A stretch of DNA of 12,220 nt, taken from assembly GCA_021159405.1 (NCBI GenBank), contig JAGGRX010000144.1, positions 1-12,220 of the forward strand, in the 5' to 3' direction. Below the pieces are notes generated by a model that was not told the origin of the DNA, ran no database searches, and worked only from the letters and a program-made list of their open reading frames with translations. The position numbers were made by a program, and so were the translations under genes. Within the stretch, counting starts at the first letter, position 1, and each line of letters starts with the position of its first letter. Positions 5,268-12,220 of this stretch are shown here, in pieces. The stretch comes from Candidatus Bipolaricaulota bacterium. Lineage in GTDB: Bacteria > Bipolaricaulota > Bipolaricaulia > Bipolaricaulales > Bipolaricaulaceae.

Positions 5268-7898
5268 GTGAGATGGCGGCATTTGTTGGCAGGGATTGTT
5301 CTGGGGGTAGTGGCGGTGGCCGGGGTTGCGGCCCAGTACGGGGGCGAAGCGGGCTACGGCGAGGTTCACCTCCAGTTCACAGGGCGGGTGAGGGTCAGCG
5401 GCGGCAGCTGTCAACAATTTGCCCAAGATCTGATTCGGTGCCAAGTGCCGGCTGGGACACAAGGCGTGGTTGAGCTCACTGCTACCGTTACTCCGAGTTC
5501 GTACACTGTGACCATTTCCGCCGTATCGTTGCCAGGTTGGGCCAGCTTTCAGCCAGTCTCCATGTATGGGACGGCTCAAACCACTTGTACCTTCACCCCG
5601 CCCACCGGGGCGGTGGGGCAGAGCTTTGAACTTCGGTTCCGGGCGTTGACCGTCCATGGCCTGTGCGTGGATCTGAGGGTGATCTTGGACGTGGTGGCGG
5701 TTCAACCCCCGGCTGAACCCGAATCCCCGGGGCCGGGGTACCTCACAGACGACCAAGGGCGATTTTCGGTACCGGTAGAATATCTACCCAACACTTGGGT
5801 GACGGGTGTGCTCACCCAATGTACGGTACGGCCCCTGGTTGGGGTTCCAGTGGAGGTGACCCTAATCCCCAAGGAGGGCAGACTTACGATCGGGGGCCTC
5901 AGTGACGTGGGCGCGGTGCGGATCTCAACCCCGTATGGGGAGTCTACCGTCACCGATTTCAGGCTCCTCTCCTCCATGGACATCTACGGGCGGGTCACTC
6001 AAACCATCGACGTAGGGGCAGTATGTATTATGCCCACTGGACCGGTTAGCCCTCCCACGCCGCCCTACACGCAGCCGATAGAAGGCACCACTGACGAGGA
6101 GGGGAAGTTCTCCCTGCCGCTTCCCGGGCAGCCCGGGATAACGGTCACCGGCCGGCTTACCGAGTGCACCGTGAGGCCACTTCCCAACCAGGAGTTCGAA
6201 TTGACCCCGATCTGGACGGAAGGGACGATCAGCGGGTTTACCATCGATGTCCCTGGTTACGAGCCGGTGAGTATCAGCAAGTTCGGGCGGATCTCCATCT
6301 TCGGCCTCACCAATTACCGCCTGGGCGACGTGTGTCTCCATCCGAGAGTGGAGGAGGAGATCGGTGGTGAAGGGGAAGAGGCCCCTCCTCCGTCTCCACC
6401 TCCCCGGGTCATTCTCCTCTCCGTAGGCGAAAGGCTTGCAGAGCTACCGCGGCCCGGCGGGACTGCAGCGGAGATATGCATGCCGGTGTACTTTCAAGCC
6501 CAGTCCGTAGACGAGCTACTTCGGTTTCGCATAGAGGCCCCGGTGGGAAGCGTAGTAGAAGGACTTCGAGCGTGCTTGAAGCCGCTCGCCGTATCGCATG
6601 TTTACTCAATTGGAGATATTCATTATATAGCCCTCCCCATCGAATGGCTTGGCAAGGATCCCAGTGAGCTTGCAAAGGTGGAAGGATGGGCCTGGCAACT
6701 CCCTGTACCGGTTAAGGGTCCGTTTGGCACGTTCCAGGAACTCCGGATCACACGAAACGATCGGGTAAAAGAAACTCCTATAAATGAGAATACATGGTTT
6801 AGAATACAGGAAAAGGAACTGGACAAGCTTGAGATAAAAGGTGGGGAGGTAGCTATTGGTTATTGGGAGATCGAAGCTGACATACGGACCCCGGACGGGA
6901 GGCTTCATACTAGGGTTAGGTCGGTCTCAGGGGAGAAAAGGACTATAACGTTTACTTACCGGGATGGCAGGATAACCACCGCGGATGCCTCTTTCCCTCA
7001 ATTATACCAAATATTTAGCCAAGAGGTGCCAGTGTATGAGCTGGGAAGTGCCTTAAAGATCACATTCGACACAGCACCACGTGATCCGATTGCCATCTGG
7101 TCTGGGAACGTAACGGCCCAACACGAGGTCACGGAAAAGAAGTTACACCTTTTAGGAGAGGTCGATCTCACAGGACTTACAGGCGAATGGACCGCAAACA
7201 TACTCGGGGGAGCCTATGCCATCATTGGAGATCCCTCGGACTTGGCCTCTTCAGCCAACCCTGAGATCGGAAGCCGTCCCTTTTATATCTGTCCCATGAT
7301 TGGGGACGATGATCTTCCTGTGGAGACCGAAATTGAAGTTACAATCAGGCCTCCTGCAGGCATCTACGAAGGAGCAGTGAAACTGGAATACAAGTTGGGT
7401 CATGCCATAGCCCGACAGGCACTTGAGGAACTGATCGGGTTATTTCTAACCGGAGGCCCTCCAAAGGCGCTCAAGGAAGTTCCGAAATGGCTGCTGGAAC
7501 AGGCAACGGAGAAGGCCTCTATCGAAGCTGTGACCAAAGCGCTGGAGGAAAAGCGCGAACCCCAGCTTGCGAGTTTAGCTAGCGTGTACCAAGGCATCCT
7601 CGACGACGAACGTCTAGTTCAGGGGAAATTTAAATATCTAGGCGGGAGTGAAAGTCAAAAGGGAGCGCTTGGCTCCGCATTCGACGTCCGACTGAGCAGT
7701 GAAGGGCGACCTCGATATAAACTGGCCACCGGGGCAGCAATCAGTGTAATTCTTTTAGGGCCAGGTGATAAGATCGTCGATATGTACGCATCCGCCGAGA
7801 TGGCTATTACACTCGAGGCGTCTGAGTGGACTCTCCAGTCAACACGGTGTGGAAAGAGCAAGGACTACGATCCCGATCCGAACTCAACCTGGAAGTGA
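5268..7898 (+). CDS. Large exported multidomain protein, function unknown
   Basis: An 876-residue protein of no family I recognise. Residues 1-22 are a signal peptide: RWRH, a hydrophobic core, then VAA before Gln23. Residues 30-147 form a beta-rich, Ig-like domain with four Cys (48, 58, 107, 133). Residues 158-255 and 274-359 are two related domains. Each has a D-x-x-G-x-FS opening, a central CTVRPL and a closing VC, giving Cys pairs 185/253 and 300/356 that could be disulfides. A Pro/Glu-rich linker (about 360-380) leads to a 490-residue C-terminal part that is mainly beta-type with a helical stretch near 705-765. There is no C-terminal anchor, so the protein is probably secreted or periplasmic. 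GTG 5268 is preferred to an in-frame GTG at 5259 because GGAGGT lies 7 nt before it. From about 6590 the base composition drops sharply, suggesting a chimera. Confidence 0.85.
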   Translation: MRWRHLLAGIVLGVVAVAGVAAQYGGEAGYGEVHLQFTGRVRVSGGSCQQFAQDLIRCQVPAGTQGVVELTATVTPSSYTVTISAVSLPGWASFQPVSMYGTAQTTCTFTPPTGAVGQSFELRFRALTVHGLCVDLRVILDVVAVQPPAEPESPGPGYLTDDQGRFSVPVEYLPNTWVTGVLTQCTVRPLVGVPVEVTLIPKEGRLTIGGLSDVGAVRISTPYGESTVTDFRLLSSMDIYGRVTQTIDVGAVCIMPTGPVSPPTPPYTQPIEGTTDEEGKFSLPLPGQPGITVTGRLTECTVRPLPNQEFELTPIWTEGTISGFTIDVPGYEPVSISKFGRISIFGLTNYRLGDVCLHPRVEEEIGGEGEEAPPPSPPPRVILLSVGERLAELPRPGGTAAEICMPVYFQAQSVDELLRFRIEAPVGSVVEGLRACLKPLAVSHVYSIGDIHYIALPIEWLGKDPSELAKVEGWAWQLPVPVKGPFGTFQELRITRNDRVKETPINENTWFRIQEKELDKLEIKGGEVAIGYWEIEADIRTPDGRLHTRVRSVSGEKRTITFTYRDGRITTADASFPQLYQIFSQEVPVYELGSALKITFDTAPRDPIAIWSGNVTAQHEVTEKKLHLLGEVDLTGLTGEWTANILGGAYAIIGDPSDLASSANPEIGSRPFYICPMIGDDDLPVETEIEVTIRPPAGIYEGAVKLEYKLGHAIARQALEELIGLFLTGGPPKALKEVPKWLLEQATEKASIEAVTKALEEKREPQLASLASVYQGILDDERLVQGKFKYLGGSESQKGALGSAFDVRLSSEGRPRYKLATGAAISVILLGPGDKIVDMYASAEMAITLEASEWTLQSTRCGKSKDYDPDPNSTWK
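5739..6032 (+). repeat. Tandem domain repeat, copy 1, in the exported protein
   Basis: Residues 158-255. It opens with DDQGRFSVPV, carries VTGVLTQCTVRPLVGVPVEV in the middle and closes with IDVGAVCIMP. It aligns along its length with copy 2, though divergence is high, so the duplication is old. An internal stretch is about 12 residues longer than in copy 2. Confidence 0.7.
6087..6344 (+). repeat. Tandem domain repeat, copy 2, in the exported protein
   Basis: Residues 274-359. It opens with DEEGKFSLPL, then VTGRLTECTVRPLPNQEFEL, and closes with YRLGDVCLHP. The Cys positions match copy 1. The two copies are joined by a Pro/Thr-rich linker (about 256-273), typical of exported modular proteins. 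Confidence 0.7.
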
Positions 7899-7934
7899 AG
7901 ACGAATCACCCAATGATGGAACCTACCCCTTGCC

Positions 7935-9059
7935 CTATGTGGCCACCGGGAGCCAGCGGCGTTCCTCCGCGGAGCGGGCTATCGCCTCCAGGACCGCCTG
8001 GGCCGCTACCCCATCACGGAAGCTCGGCTCCGGAGCCCTCCCCTCTGCCAAGGCGGTGAGGAGTTCATAAACCGCGTGGACGAACGAGTGCTCGTAGCCC
8101 AGGATATGACCCGGGGGCCACCAGTTTCCTGCGTAGGGATGCTCGGCCTCCGTTGCCACGATCCTACGGAAGCCACGCACCTTTGGGGGATCCTCCAAGG
8201 AGTAAAACCAAAGGACGTTCGGATCTTCGGCGTTCCAGCGGATGCTGCCCCGAGTTCCGTTTACTTCAAGGTGCATGAAGTTCTTCCTGCCTGTCGCCAC
8301 CCTGGTCGTCTCGAACACCCCGGTGGCCCCGGATGCGAACCGGGCCAGGAAGGCGGCACTGTCGTCCACGGTCACCTCCCCCAGTCCCGAGCCATCGGGG
8401 AGGGGCCGCTTTTTGATGAAGGTGGTCAGCATCCCGACTACCTCTTCGATCTCCCCCACCAGGAAGCGGGCTAGGTCCACGATGTGGACGGCCGTATCCC
8501 CAAGCGCCCCAGAGCCGGCCAGCTCCTTCTTCATCCTCCAGGTGAGGGGAAGCTTCGGGTCAACGCCCCAGTCCTGCAGGTACAGGGCATGGAATTGCCT
8601 GATCTCGCCCAGTGCCCCGTCGCTGATGAGTTCCTTGGCCAGACGCACCGCCGGGAAGAACCGGTAGTTGAAGCACACCATATGGGGGACGCCGGCTGCC
8701 TCCACCGCCTGCAGCATCCCCTGGGCCTCGGTGAGGGACCTGGCCAGGGGCTTCTCACAGAATACGGCCTTGCCGGCCTCGGCGGCCAGGGTCGCGATCT
8801 CGGCGTGGACGTCGTTTGAGGCACAGATATCGACAAGGCCTACGTCGTCCCTCCGGATCGCCTCCCGCCAGTCGGTGGTCGCATGCTCAAAGCCGAATCC
8901 GTTAGCAAACTCCCGCAGGTTCCCCTCATCCCGGCCACAGGCCACCACAAGGTACGGGACAAGCGGCGGATCGAAGAATGCCCGCACTTGCCGCCAGGCA
9001 TTCGCATGGGCCCGGCCCATGAACCTGGTCCCGATCACCGCCACCCCGATTTCCCTCAT
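7935..9059 (-). CDS. Gfo/Idh/MocA family NAD(P)-dependent oxidoreductase
   Basis: A 374-residue dehydrogenase of the glucose-fructose oxidoreductase/inositol dehydrogenase family, which oxidises or reduces sugars, inositols and their derivatives in the cytosol. The N-terminal Rossmann domain opens with VAVIGTRFMGRAHANAW (6-22). EKPLARS (102-108) is the family's EKP motif. GDTAVHIVDLARFL (187-200) supplies the usual Asp/His active-site pair. The C-terminal domain is complete, and its length fits the family. The substrate cannot be deduced. I prefer ATG 9057-9059, which has AAGGGG 7 nt upstream, over the GTG two codons earlier (9065), whose spacing is too short. It lies about 40 bp after fabF in the same direction and is probably the last gene of that run. 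It converges on the exported-protein gene with a 36-bp gap in which I see no terminator. Confidence 0.93.
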   Translation of the reverse strand: MREIGVAVIGTRFMGRAHANAWRQVRAFFDPPLVPYLVVACGRDEGNLREFANGFGFEHATTDWREAIRRDDVGLVDICASNDVHAEIATLAAEAGKAVFCEKPLARSLTEAQGMLQAVEAAGVPHMVCFNYRFFPAVRLAKELISDGALGEIRQFHALYLQDWGVDPKLPLTWRMKKELAGSGALGDTAVHIVDLARFLVGEIEEVVGMLTTFIKKRPLPDGSGLGEVTVDDSAAFLARFASGATGVFETTRVATGRKNFMHLEVNGTRGSIRWNAEDPNVLWFYSLEDPPKVRGFRRIVATEAEHPYAGNWWPPGHILGYEHSFVHAVYELLTALAEGRAPEPSFRDGVAAQAVLEAIARSAEERRWLPVAT

Positions 9060-9098
9060 CCTCACCCCCCTTGCACCACCGAGTTCACAGAGAAATTT

Positions 9099-10325
9099 CT
9101 AAACCGCTTTGAGCACCAAGCAGGCGTTCTGGCCCCCGAAGCCGAAGGAGTTAGAGAGCACGGTGCGGACACGGGCCGGCCTGACCTCCCCGGGAACGTA
9201 ATCCAGATCACATTCAGGGTCGCGGTTCCGCCAGGTCACGGTGGCGGGGATGAGGCCCTCCAGGATGGCGAATATCGCCGCCCCGGCCTCCACCGCCCCC
9301 GCAGCCCCCAGCAGGTGGCCGATCTGGGATTTGGTGGAGCTGACAGGCACCTCGCATGCCCGGGCCCCCAAAAGGGCCTTGATGGCGCGGGTCTCGGCCC
9401 GATCGTTGAGCGGGGTTGAGGTGCCGTGGGCATTGATGTAATCCACCTCCTCTGGCGAAAGGCCGGCCGAGGCCAGTGCCCTTTCCATGGCCCGCCTGCC
9501 CCCCTCGCCGTCCTCGGGTGGGGCGGTGATGTGGAAGGCATCAGAGGTTTGACCGAAGCCGCAGAAATCCGCCAGTGGCTCTGCCCCCCGCCCACGGGCG
9601 TGCTCCTCGGACTCAAGGAGCAATATCCCTGCCCCCTCCCCGAGCACAAAGCCGTCACGCTGGGCATCGAACGGGCGGGAAGCGGTGGCGGGATCGGGGT
9701 TGCGGGATAAGGCCCCCATGCGGTCGAAGGCCGCGAACACGATGGGAATCAGCACTGACTCGGCACCGCCAGCCAGTGCCCAGTCCACCTCGCCCCTCCT
9801 TATCCAACCCCAGGCGATCCCCAGGGCATGGGCCGAAGCGGCGCAGGCCGTGACCACCCCCACGCTGGGACCCTTGATCCCAAGCTCGATGGACACCTCG
9901 GCCGCCGGGGCATTGGGCATCATCACCGGCGCCAGAAACGGCGATACCCGCTCCGCCCCCCGCTCGAGCAGAACCCGATGGTTATCCACCAAGGCCTCCA
10001 GGGCACCGACCCCCGTACCCACCGCCACGCCCCCGCGCTGAGTGTCCCGGGGATTGAATGCCCCGTCTTCTAACGCCAGCCGAGCGGCCGTCACCGCCAT
10101 TTGAGTGACCCGTCCCATGCGTCGAGCCCGCTTTGCCGGGATGAAGGAAAGCGGATCAAAATCGTCGACAACCCCCGCAACTTTGGCCCCAATCCCACTG
10201 AGGTCGACATCTTGGTCCACCCTGCGGATGCCCACACGCCCCTCGCGTAGGCCGCGGAAGAACTCCGATCGGCCAATCCCAATCGGGGTGACAACCCCAA
10301 TGCCCGTGACCCATACCCTAGGCAA
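9099..10325 (-). CDS. fabF: Beta-ketoacyl-ACP synthase II
   Basis: This enzyme condenses malonyl-ACP with acyl-ACP in type II fatty acid elongation, in the cytosol. At 408 residues it is the standard length and carries the full Cys-His-His set: Cys161 (VVTACAASAHALG), His300 (NAHGTSTPLND) and His337 (KSQIGHLLGAAGA, with Lys332). The closing FGFGGQNACLV (394-404) is also typical. The start is TTG (10323-10325), the only start codon between an upstream in-frame TAG and the conserved VWVTGIGVVTPIG. It overlaps the end of the epsilon-like gene by 8 bp, and GAGGTG lies 7 nt upstream, inside that gene, so the two are translationally coupled. No other fab gene or acyl carrier protein gene is in the window. 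FabB-type or polyketide synthases are alternatives, but length and motifs favour FabF. Confidence 0.95.
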   Translation of the reverse strand: MPRVWVTGIGVVTPIGIGRSEFFRGLREGRVGIRRVDQDVDLSGIGAKVAGVVDDFDPLSFIPAKRARRMGRVTQMAVTAARLALEDGAFNPRDTQRGGVAVGTGVGALEALVDNHRVLLERGAERVSPFLAPVMMPNAPAAEVSIELGIKGPSVGVVTACAASAHALGIAWGWIRRGEVDWALAGGAESVLIPIVFAAFDRMGALSRNPDPATASRPFDAQRDGFVLGEGAGILLLESEEHARGRGAEPLADFCGFGQTSDAFHITAPPEDGEGGRRAMERALASAGLSPEEVDYINAHGTSTPLNDRAETRAIKALLGARACEVPVSSTKSQIGHLLGAAGAVEAGAAIFAILEGLIPATVTWRNRDPECDLDYVPGEVRPARVRTVLSNSFGFGGQNACLVLKAV

Positions 10326-10569
10326 CCTCGACCACCTCGTCCCCTAGGACGATAGCCCCTTTGCGTCGAACATCGATGAGCCCGTTTCTCACGTGGAAGG
10401 TGCGCTGGCCATCCTCGAGCACAACCCTCACCGGGGCGTCGACCAAAGCGAAGGCCGCTGGCGCATGCCCCGAGAGGATGCCAACCCACCCTTCCACTCC
10501 GCGGGCAAACAGCCCTTTCACATCCCCGGAGAACACCTCTCGCTCACTGGAAAGGATCTTACACTCCAT
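10318..10569 (-). CDS. Orphan ATP synthase epsilon-like (AtpC N-terminal domain) protein
   Basis: An 83-residue protein matching the beta-sandwich domain of the F1 epsilon subunit. It reads KILSSEREVFSGDVKGLFAR, then VEGWVGILSGHAPAAFAL (25-42), which matches the family's G-x-x-G-x-L-x-GHAP signature. The C-terminal helical hairpin of the usual 130-140-residue subunit is absent, and the frame ends cleanly in TAG. In F1, epsilon sits in the central stalk and can inhibit ATP hydrolysis through the missing hairpin. No other ATP synthase gene is nearby, so this may be a displaced short epsilon or a domain given another job. There is no Shine-Dalgarno before the ATG. A TATAGT box (complement of 10577-10582) ends 7 nt upstream, which hints at a leaderless internal transcript. 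It overlaps fabF by 8 bp. Confidence 0.8.
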   Translation of the reverse strand: MECKILSSEREVFSGDVKGLFARGVEGWVGILSGHAPAAFALVDAPVRVVLEDGQRTFHVRNGLIDVRRKGAIVLGDEVVEVA

Positions 10570-10602
10570 GGTTGCTACTATAGCTTGAGTCAGGCTTTCT
10601 CG
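10570..10602 (-). promoter_or_regulatory. Possible internal promoter before the epsilon-like gene
   Basis: TATAGT (complement of 10577-10582) matches the -10 consensus at 5 of 6 positions and ends 7 nt before the ATG. The hexamer 17 bp upstream, TAGCGA, is a poor -35. The downstream gene has no ribosome site, which makes a leaderless start worth considering. Read-through from recO is equally possible. Confidence 0.35.
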
Positions 10603-11295
10603 CTAGCGGGCAAGCTGCACCTCCCGGAACAGGTGTAGAAGTTCGTCCATTTTCTTGAGTATGGGCTCCTCTACCTGCAGTCGCCCCAGGGCGGGGAGGG
10701 GAAGCCGCGCCATCCCCTGGAACGTACGGACGAGTTTCGGAGCGAGCACTTCTCCCGTTCCCCCACAGCCTGTGCACAGAAAACCGCCACGGGCAGGAGA
10801 CCAGGTGAGGTCTCTCTGCGCTCCACACTGGACGCAGCCGTCCAGGTGCGGTTGGTGTCCGGTGGCAGACAAGATCCTCAATATATACCCAATCCGCAGC
10901 CGCTCTGGAGGGCCTCCCCGTTCCAGGGCGGAGAGGAATTCCAGGGTATTGCGGTAAGAGTTCGGATCCGCCATCCATCTTGGCACAAGCGCAAGCGCCC
11001 ACTGGAGCCCGGCCAAGGCACAAGACAGCCGCTTAAGGTCCCCCCGCACGTTGGGAAACGTGCCCGCCAGGTCTACGTCCCGCAGTAGGGCCAGGCCAGA
11101 CCGGCGGTAGAAGATGACGTCCACCAGGTTGAGCACGTCCAGGGCTGCCCCGGAAGCCCTGTCCAGGCGACGCGCCCCCTTGGCCAAGAGGTCCAGCCGA
11201 CCGAAGTTCGGGGTAAGGAGGACGGCGATGCGGTCCGTCTCCGCATGGTCCTGGGTACGGAGGACGAGTCCGCGGGCACGGGACAGCTGAGCCAC
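10603..11295 (-). CDS. recO: DNA repair protein RecO
   Basis: RecO works with RecR (and RecF) to load RecA on SSB-coated single-stranded DNA and anneals complementary strands. The protein has 230 residues, close to the usual 230-250. Residues 1-80 match the N-terminal OB fold (RARGLVLRTQDHAETDRIAV, then LLAKGARRLDR). The helical middle is followed by a zinc site at CVQCGA (154-159) and CTGCGG (174-179), giving four Cys. The start is GTG (11293-11295), only 2 bp after the deoC stop, with GGAG inside the end of deoC as the ribosome site. This supports co-transcription and coupling with deoC. It is followed after 33 bp by the epsilon-like gene. Confidence 0.93.
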   Translation of the reverse strand: MAQLSRARGLVLRTQDHAETDRIAVLLTPNFGRLDLLAKGARRLDRASGAALDVLNLVDVIFYRRSGLALLRDVDLAGTFPNVRGDLKRLSCALAGLQWALALVPRWMADPNSYRNTLEFLSALERGGPPERLRIGYILRILSATGHQPHLDGCVQCGAQRDLTWSPARGGFLCTGCGGTGEVLAPKLVRTFQGMARLPLPALGRLQVEEPILKKMDELLHLFREVQLAR

Positions 11296-11297
11296 CT

Positions 11298-11969
11298 CTA
11301 CTCCGGAGCCCCCTCGATGATCTGTACCCCTTTGGAAGCCCCGATGCGGCTGGCCCCGGCCTCGATCATCCGCAGGGCGGTCTGGTAGTCACGGATGCCG
11401 CCGGCGGCCTTGACCCCCATCCCTTCCCCCACCACCCGGCGGAGCAGGGCCACGTCCTCCGGGGTGGCCCCCCCGGGGCCAAAGCCGGTGGAGGTCTTGA
11501 CGAAGTCCGCCCCTGCGGCCTTGGCCAGGATCGCCCCCGCCTCCTTCCGCTCATCGGAAAGGAGCGCACACTCCAAAATGACCTTGAGCACGATGGGCCT
11601 GGGGGCCTTGTCGATGGCCTCCCTTACTGCCCGGATGTCCGAGAGCACGTAGGGATAGTCGCCGCTTATAAGCTCGGCCACGTTGACCACCATGTCCACC
11701 TCATCCGCCCCGTCGTCCACCGCTGCCTTGGCCTCAAACGCCTTCACCTCTGGCTTGTGCTGCCCGTGGGGGAAGCCCACCACCGTGCACACCTTGACCC
11801 CGGTGTCGCGCAGGAGCTTCCTCGCCAAAGCCACGTAGGTGGGGGGAATACATACCGAGAAGAAACCGTACCGGGTGGCCTCCTCACACACCCGCTCCAC
11901 CGCTGCCCGGTCCGTGGTCGGCCCCAGCACCGTGTGATCGATCAACTTTGCCAGTTCCGCCTTGCGCAT
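11298..11969 (-). CDS. deoC: Deoxyribose-phosphate aldolase
   Basis: This enzyme cleaves 2-deoxyribose 5-phosphate into acetaldehyde and glyceraldehyde 3-phosphate, in deoxynucleoside catabolism. The 223-residue TIM barrel is the typical length of the short bacterial and archaeal forms. Lys158 in DFVKTSTGFGPGG is the Schiff-base lysine. Asp92 (DEVDMVVNV) and Lys187 (GVKAAGGIRD) complete the catalytic set. The opening LAKLIDHTVLGPTT (6-19) is also characteristic. The ATG (11967-11969) is preceded by AAGGAGGAGGA, a strong ribosome site that fills the 10-bp gap after the upstream gene. No other deo gene (phosphorylase, phosphopentomutase) is seen here, so its place in this run may be historical, not pathway-based. 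Confidence 0.97.
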   Translation of the reverse strand: MRKAELAKLIDHTVLGPTTDRAAVERVCEEATRYGFFSVCIPPTYVALARKLLRDTGVKVCTVVGFPHGQHKPEVKAFEAKAAVDDGADEVDMVVNVAELISGDYPYVLSDIRAVREAIDKAPRPIVLKVILECALLSDERKEAGAILAKAAGADFVKTSTGFGPGGATPEDVALLRRVVGEGMGVKAAGGIRDYQTALRMIEAGASRIGASKGVQIIEGAPE

Positions 11970-11979
11970 TCCTCCTCCT

Positions 11980-12220
11980 TCACTTGAGCCTCCAGCTTAA
12001 GGCCCTCACCTGAGAGGCCAAGATCCTCTCGGGAACCACCTCCACCCCGAGCCCGGGTCCTTCAGGTACGGGGATGGTACCCCGGGGCGTGAGCCGGAAT
12101 GCCGGCTCGGCGATGTCCTCCCGATAGTACCGGCTGGTGGCGGAGATGTCGTGGGGCAAGGTGAATCCCGGCAGGGTGGCCAGGGCCACGTTGAGCGCCC
12201 GCCCCACCCCGGTCTCCAGC
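11980..12220 (-). CDS. Enolase-superfamily enzyme, C-terminal end (partial)
   Basis: Only the last 79 residues are inside the window; the gene enters at the right edge and its start lies outside. LETGVGRALNVALATLPGF corresponds to the E-S/T-G segment at the end of the barrel in mandelate racemase/muconate-lactonizing enzymes. The closing RGTIPVPEGPGLGVEVVPER matches the capping-domain strand that ends this superfamily. Candidates include dipeptide epimerase, o-succinylbenzoate synthase and sugar-acid dehydratases; the visible part cannot decide. A GTG at 12205-12207 inside the frame is not a credible start, because the conserved residues continue upstream. The stop (TGA) is 10 bp before the deoC ATG, so this gene probably leads the same transcript. 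Confidence 0.75.
   Translation of the reverse strand, partial: LETGVGRALNVALATLPGFTLPHDISATSRYYREDIAEPAFRLTPRGTIPVPEGPGLGVEVVPERILASQVRALSWRLK

Noticed and set aside
9091..9100. Perfect 10-bp palindrome AGAAATTTCT next to the fabF stop
   Set aside because: Single short palindrome with no partner site or associated promoter; chance is a sufficient explanation.
8883..9419. 178-codon plus-strand frame opposite the oxidoreductase and fabF
   Set aside because: Antisense to two firm genes and spanning their intergenic gap; Pro/His/Gly-rich shadow composition.
1..12220. CRISPR array, tRNA/rRNA genes, transposase or integrase
   Set aside because: No regularly spaced direct repeats, no tRNA-like cloverleaf or rRNA sequence noticed, and no recombinase motifs in any plausible frame.

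Overview
The window looks like a chromosomal segment from a GC-rich bacterium that often starts genes with GTG or TTG. Beside ordinary bacterial housekeeping genes (NAD+ synthetase, FabF, RecO, DeoC) it carries a Clp1/Grc3-type polynucleotide kinase, a family much commoner in archaea and eukaryotes. That mix, with short operons and apparently leaderless genes, would fit an early-branching, possibly thermophilic lineage such as Bipolaricaulota (OP1/Acetothermia). This placement is a weak inference, because no rRNA or marker tree can be read here. I see no tRNA, rRNA, CRISPR array or intact mobile element.

Layout, left to right. Positions 1-770 are AT-rich and hold the relic of a protein gene on the minus strand, broken by a frameshift in a T-run and an in-frame TAA. 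From 836 to 3138 a two-gene minus-strand operon carries a SAM-dependent methyltransferase and glutamine-dependent NAD+ synthetase, overlapping by 4 bp. A 66-bp divergent promoter region separates it from a small plus-strand membrane protein with a Lys/Arg-rich tail. That gene converges on the polynucleotide kinase (3504-4484, minus), whose roughly 160-nt leader contains an attenuator-like hairpin.

On the plus strand follow a YjbQ/UPF0047 protein (4721-5092) and a large exported protein of about 876 residues (5268-7898) with two related Cys-paired domains. Its last two thirds have clearly different base composition. The right part (7935-12220) is one minus-strand gene run, in transcription order: the C-terminal end of an enolase-superfamily enzyme (cut by the window edge), deoC, recO, a short orphan ATP-synthase-epsilon-like protein, fabF and a Gfo/Idh/MocA oxidoreductase. 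Spacing is tight (2 to about 40 bp, one overlap), so co-transcription is likely, although the functions are mixed.

No complete new multi-gene system is evident. The best leads are the kinase leader (terminator hairpin whose loop carries an 8-nt perfect complement of the gene's own Shine-Dalgarno), the relic gene, the compositionally chimeric exported protein, the orphan epsilon-like protein, and three starts with no Shine-Dalgarno and a -10-like box 7 to 9 nt upstream.
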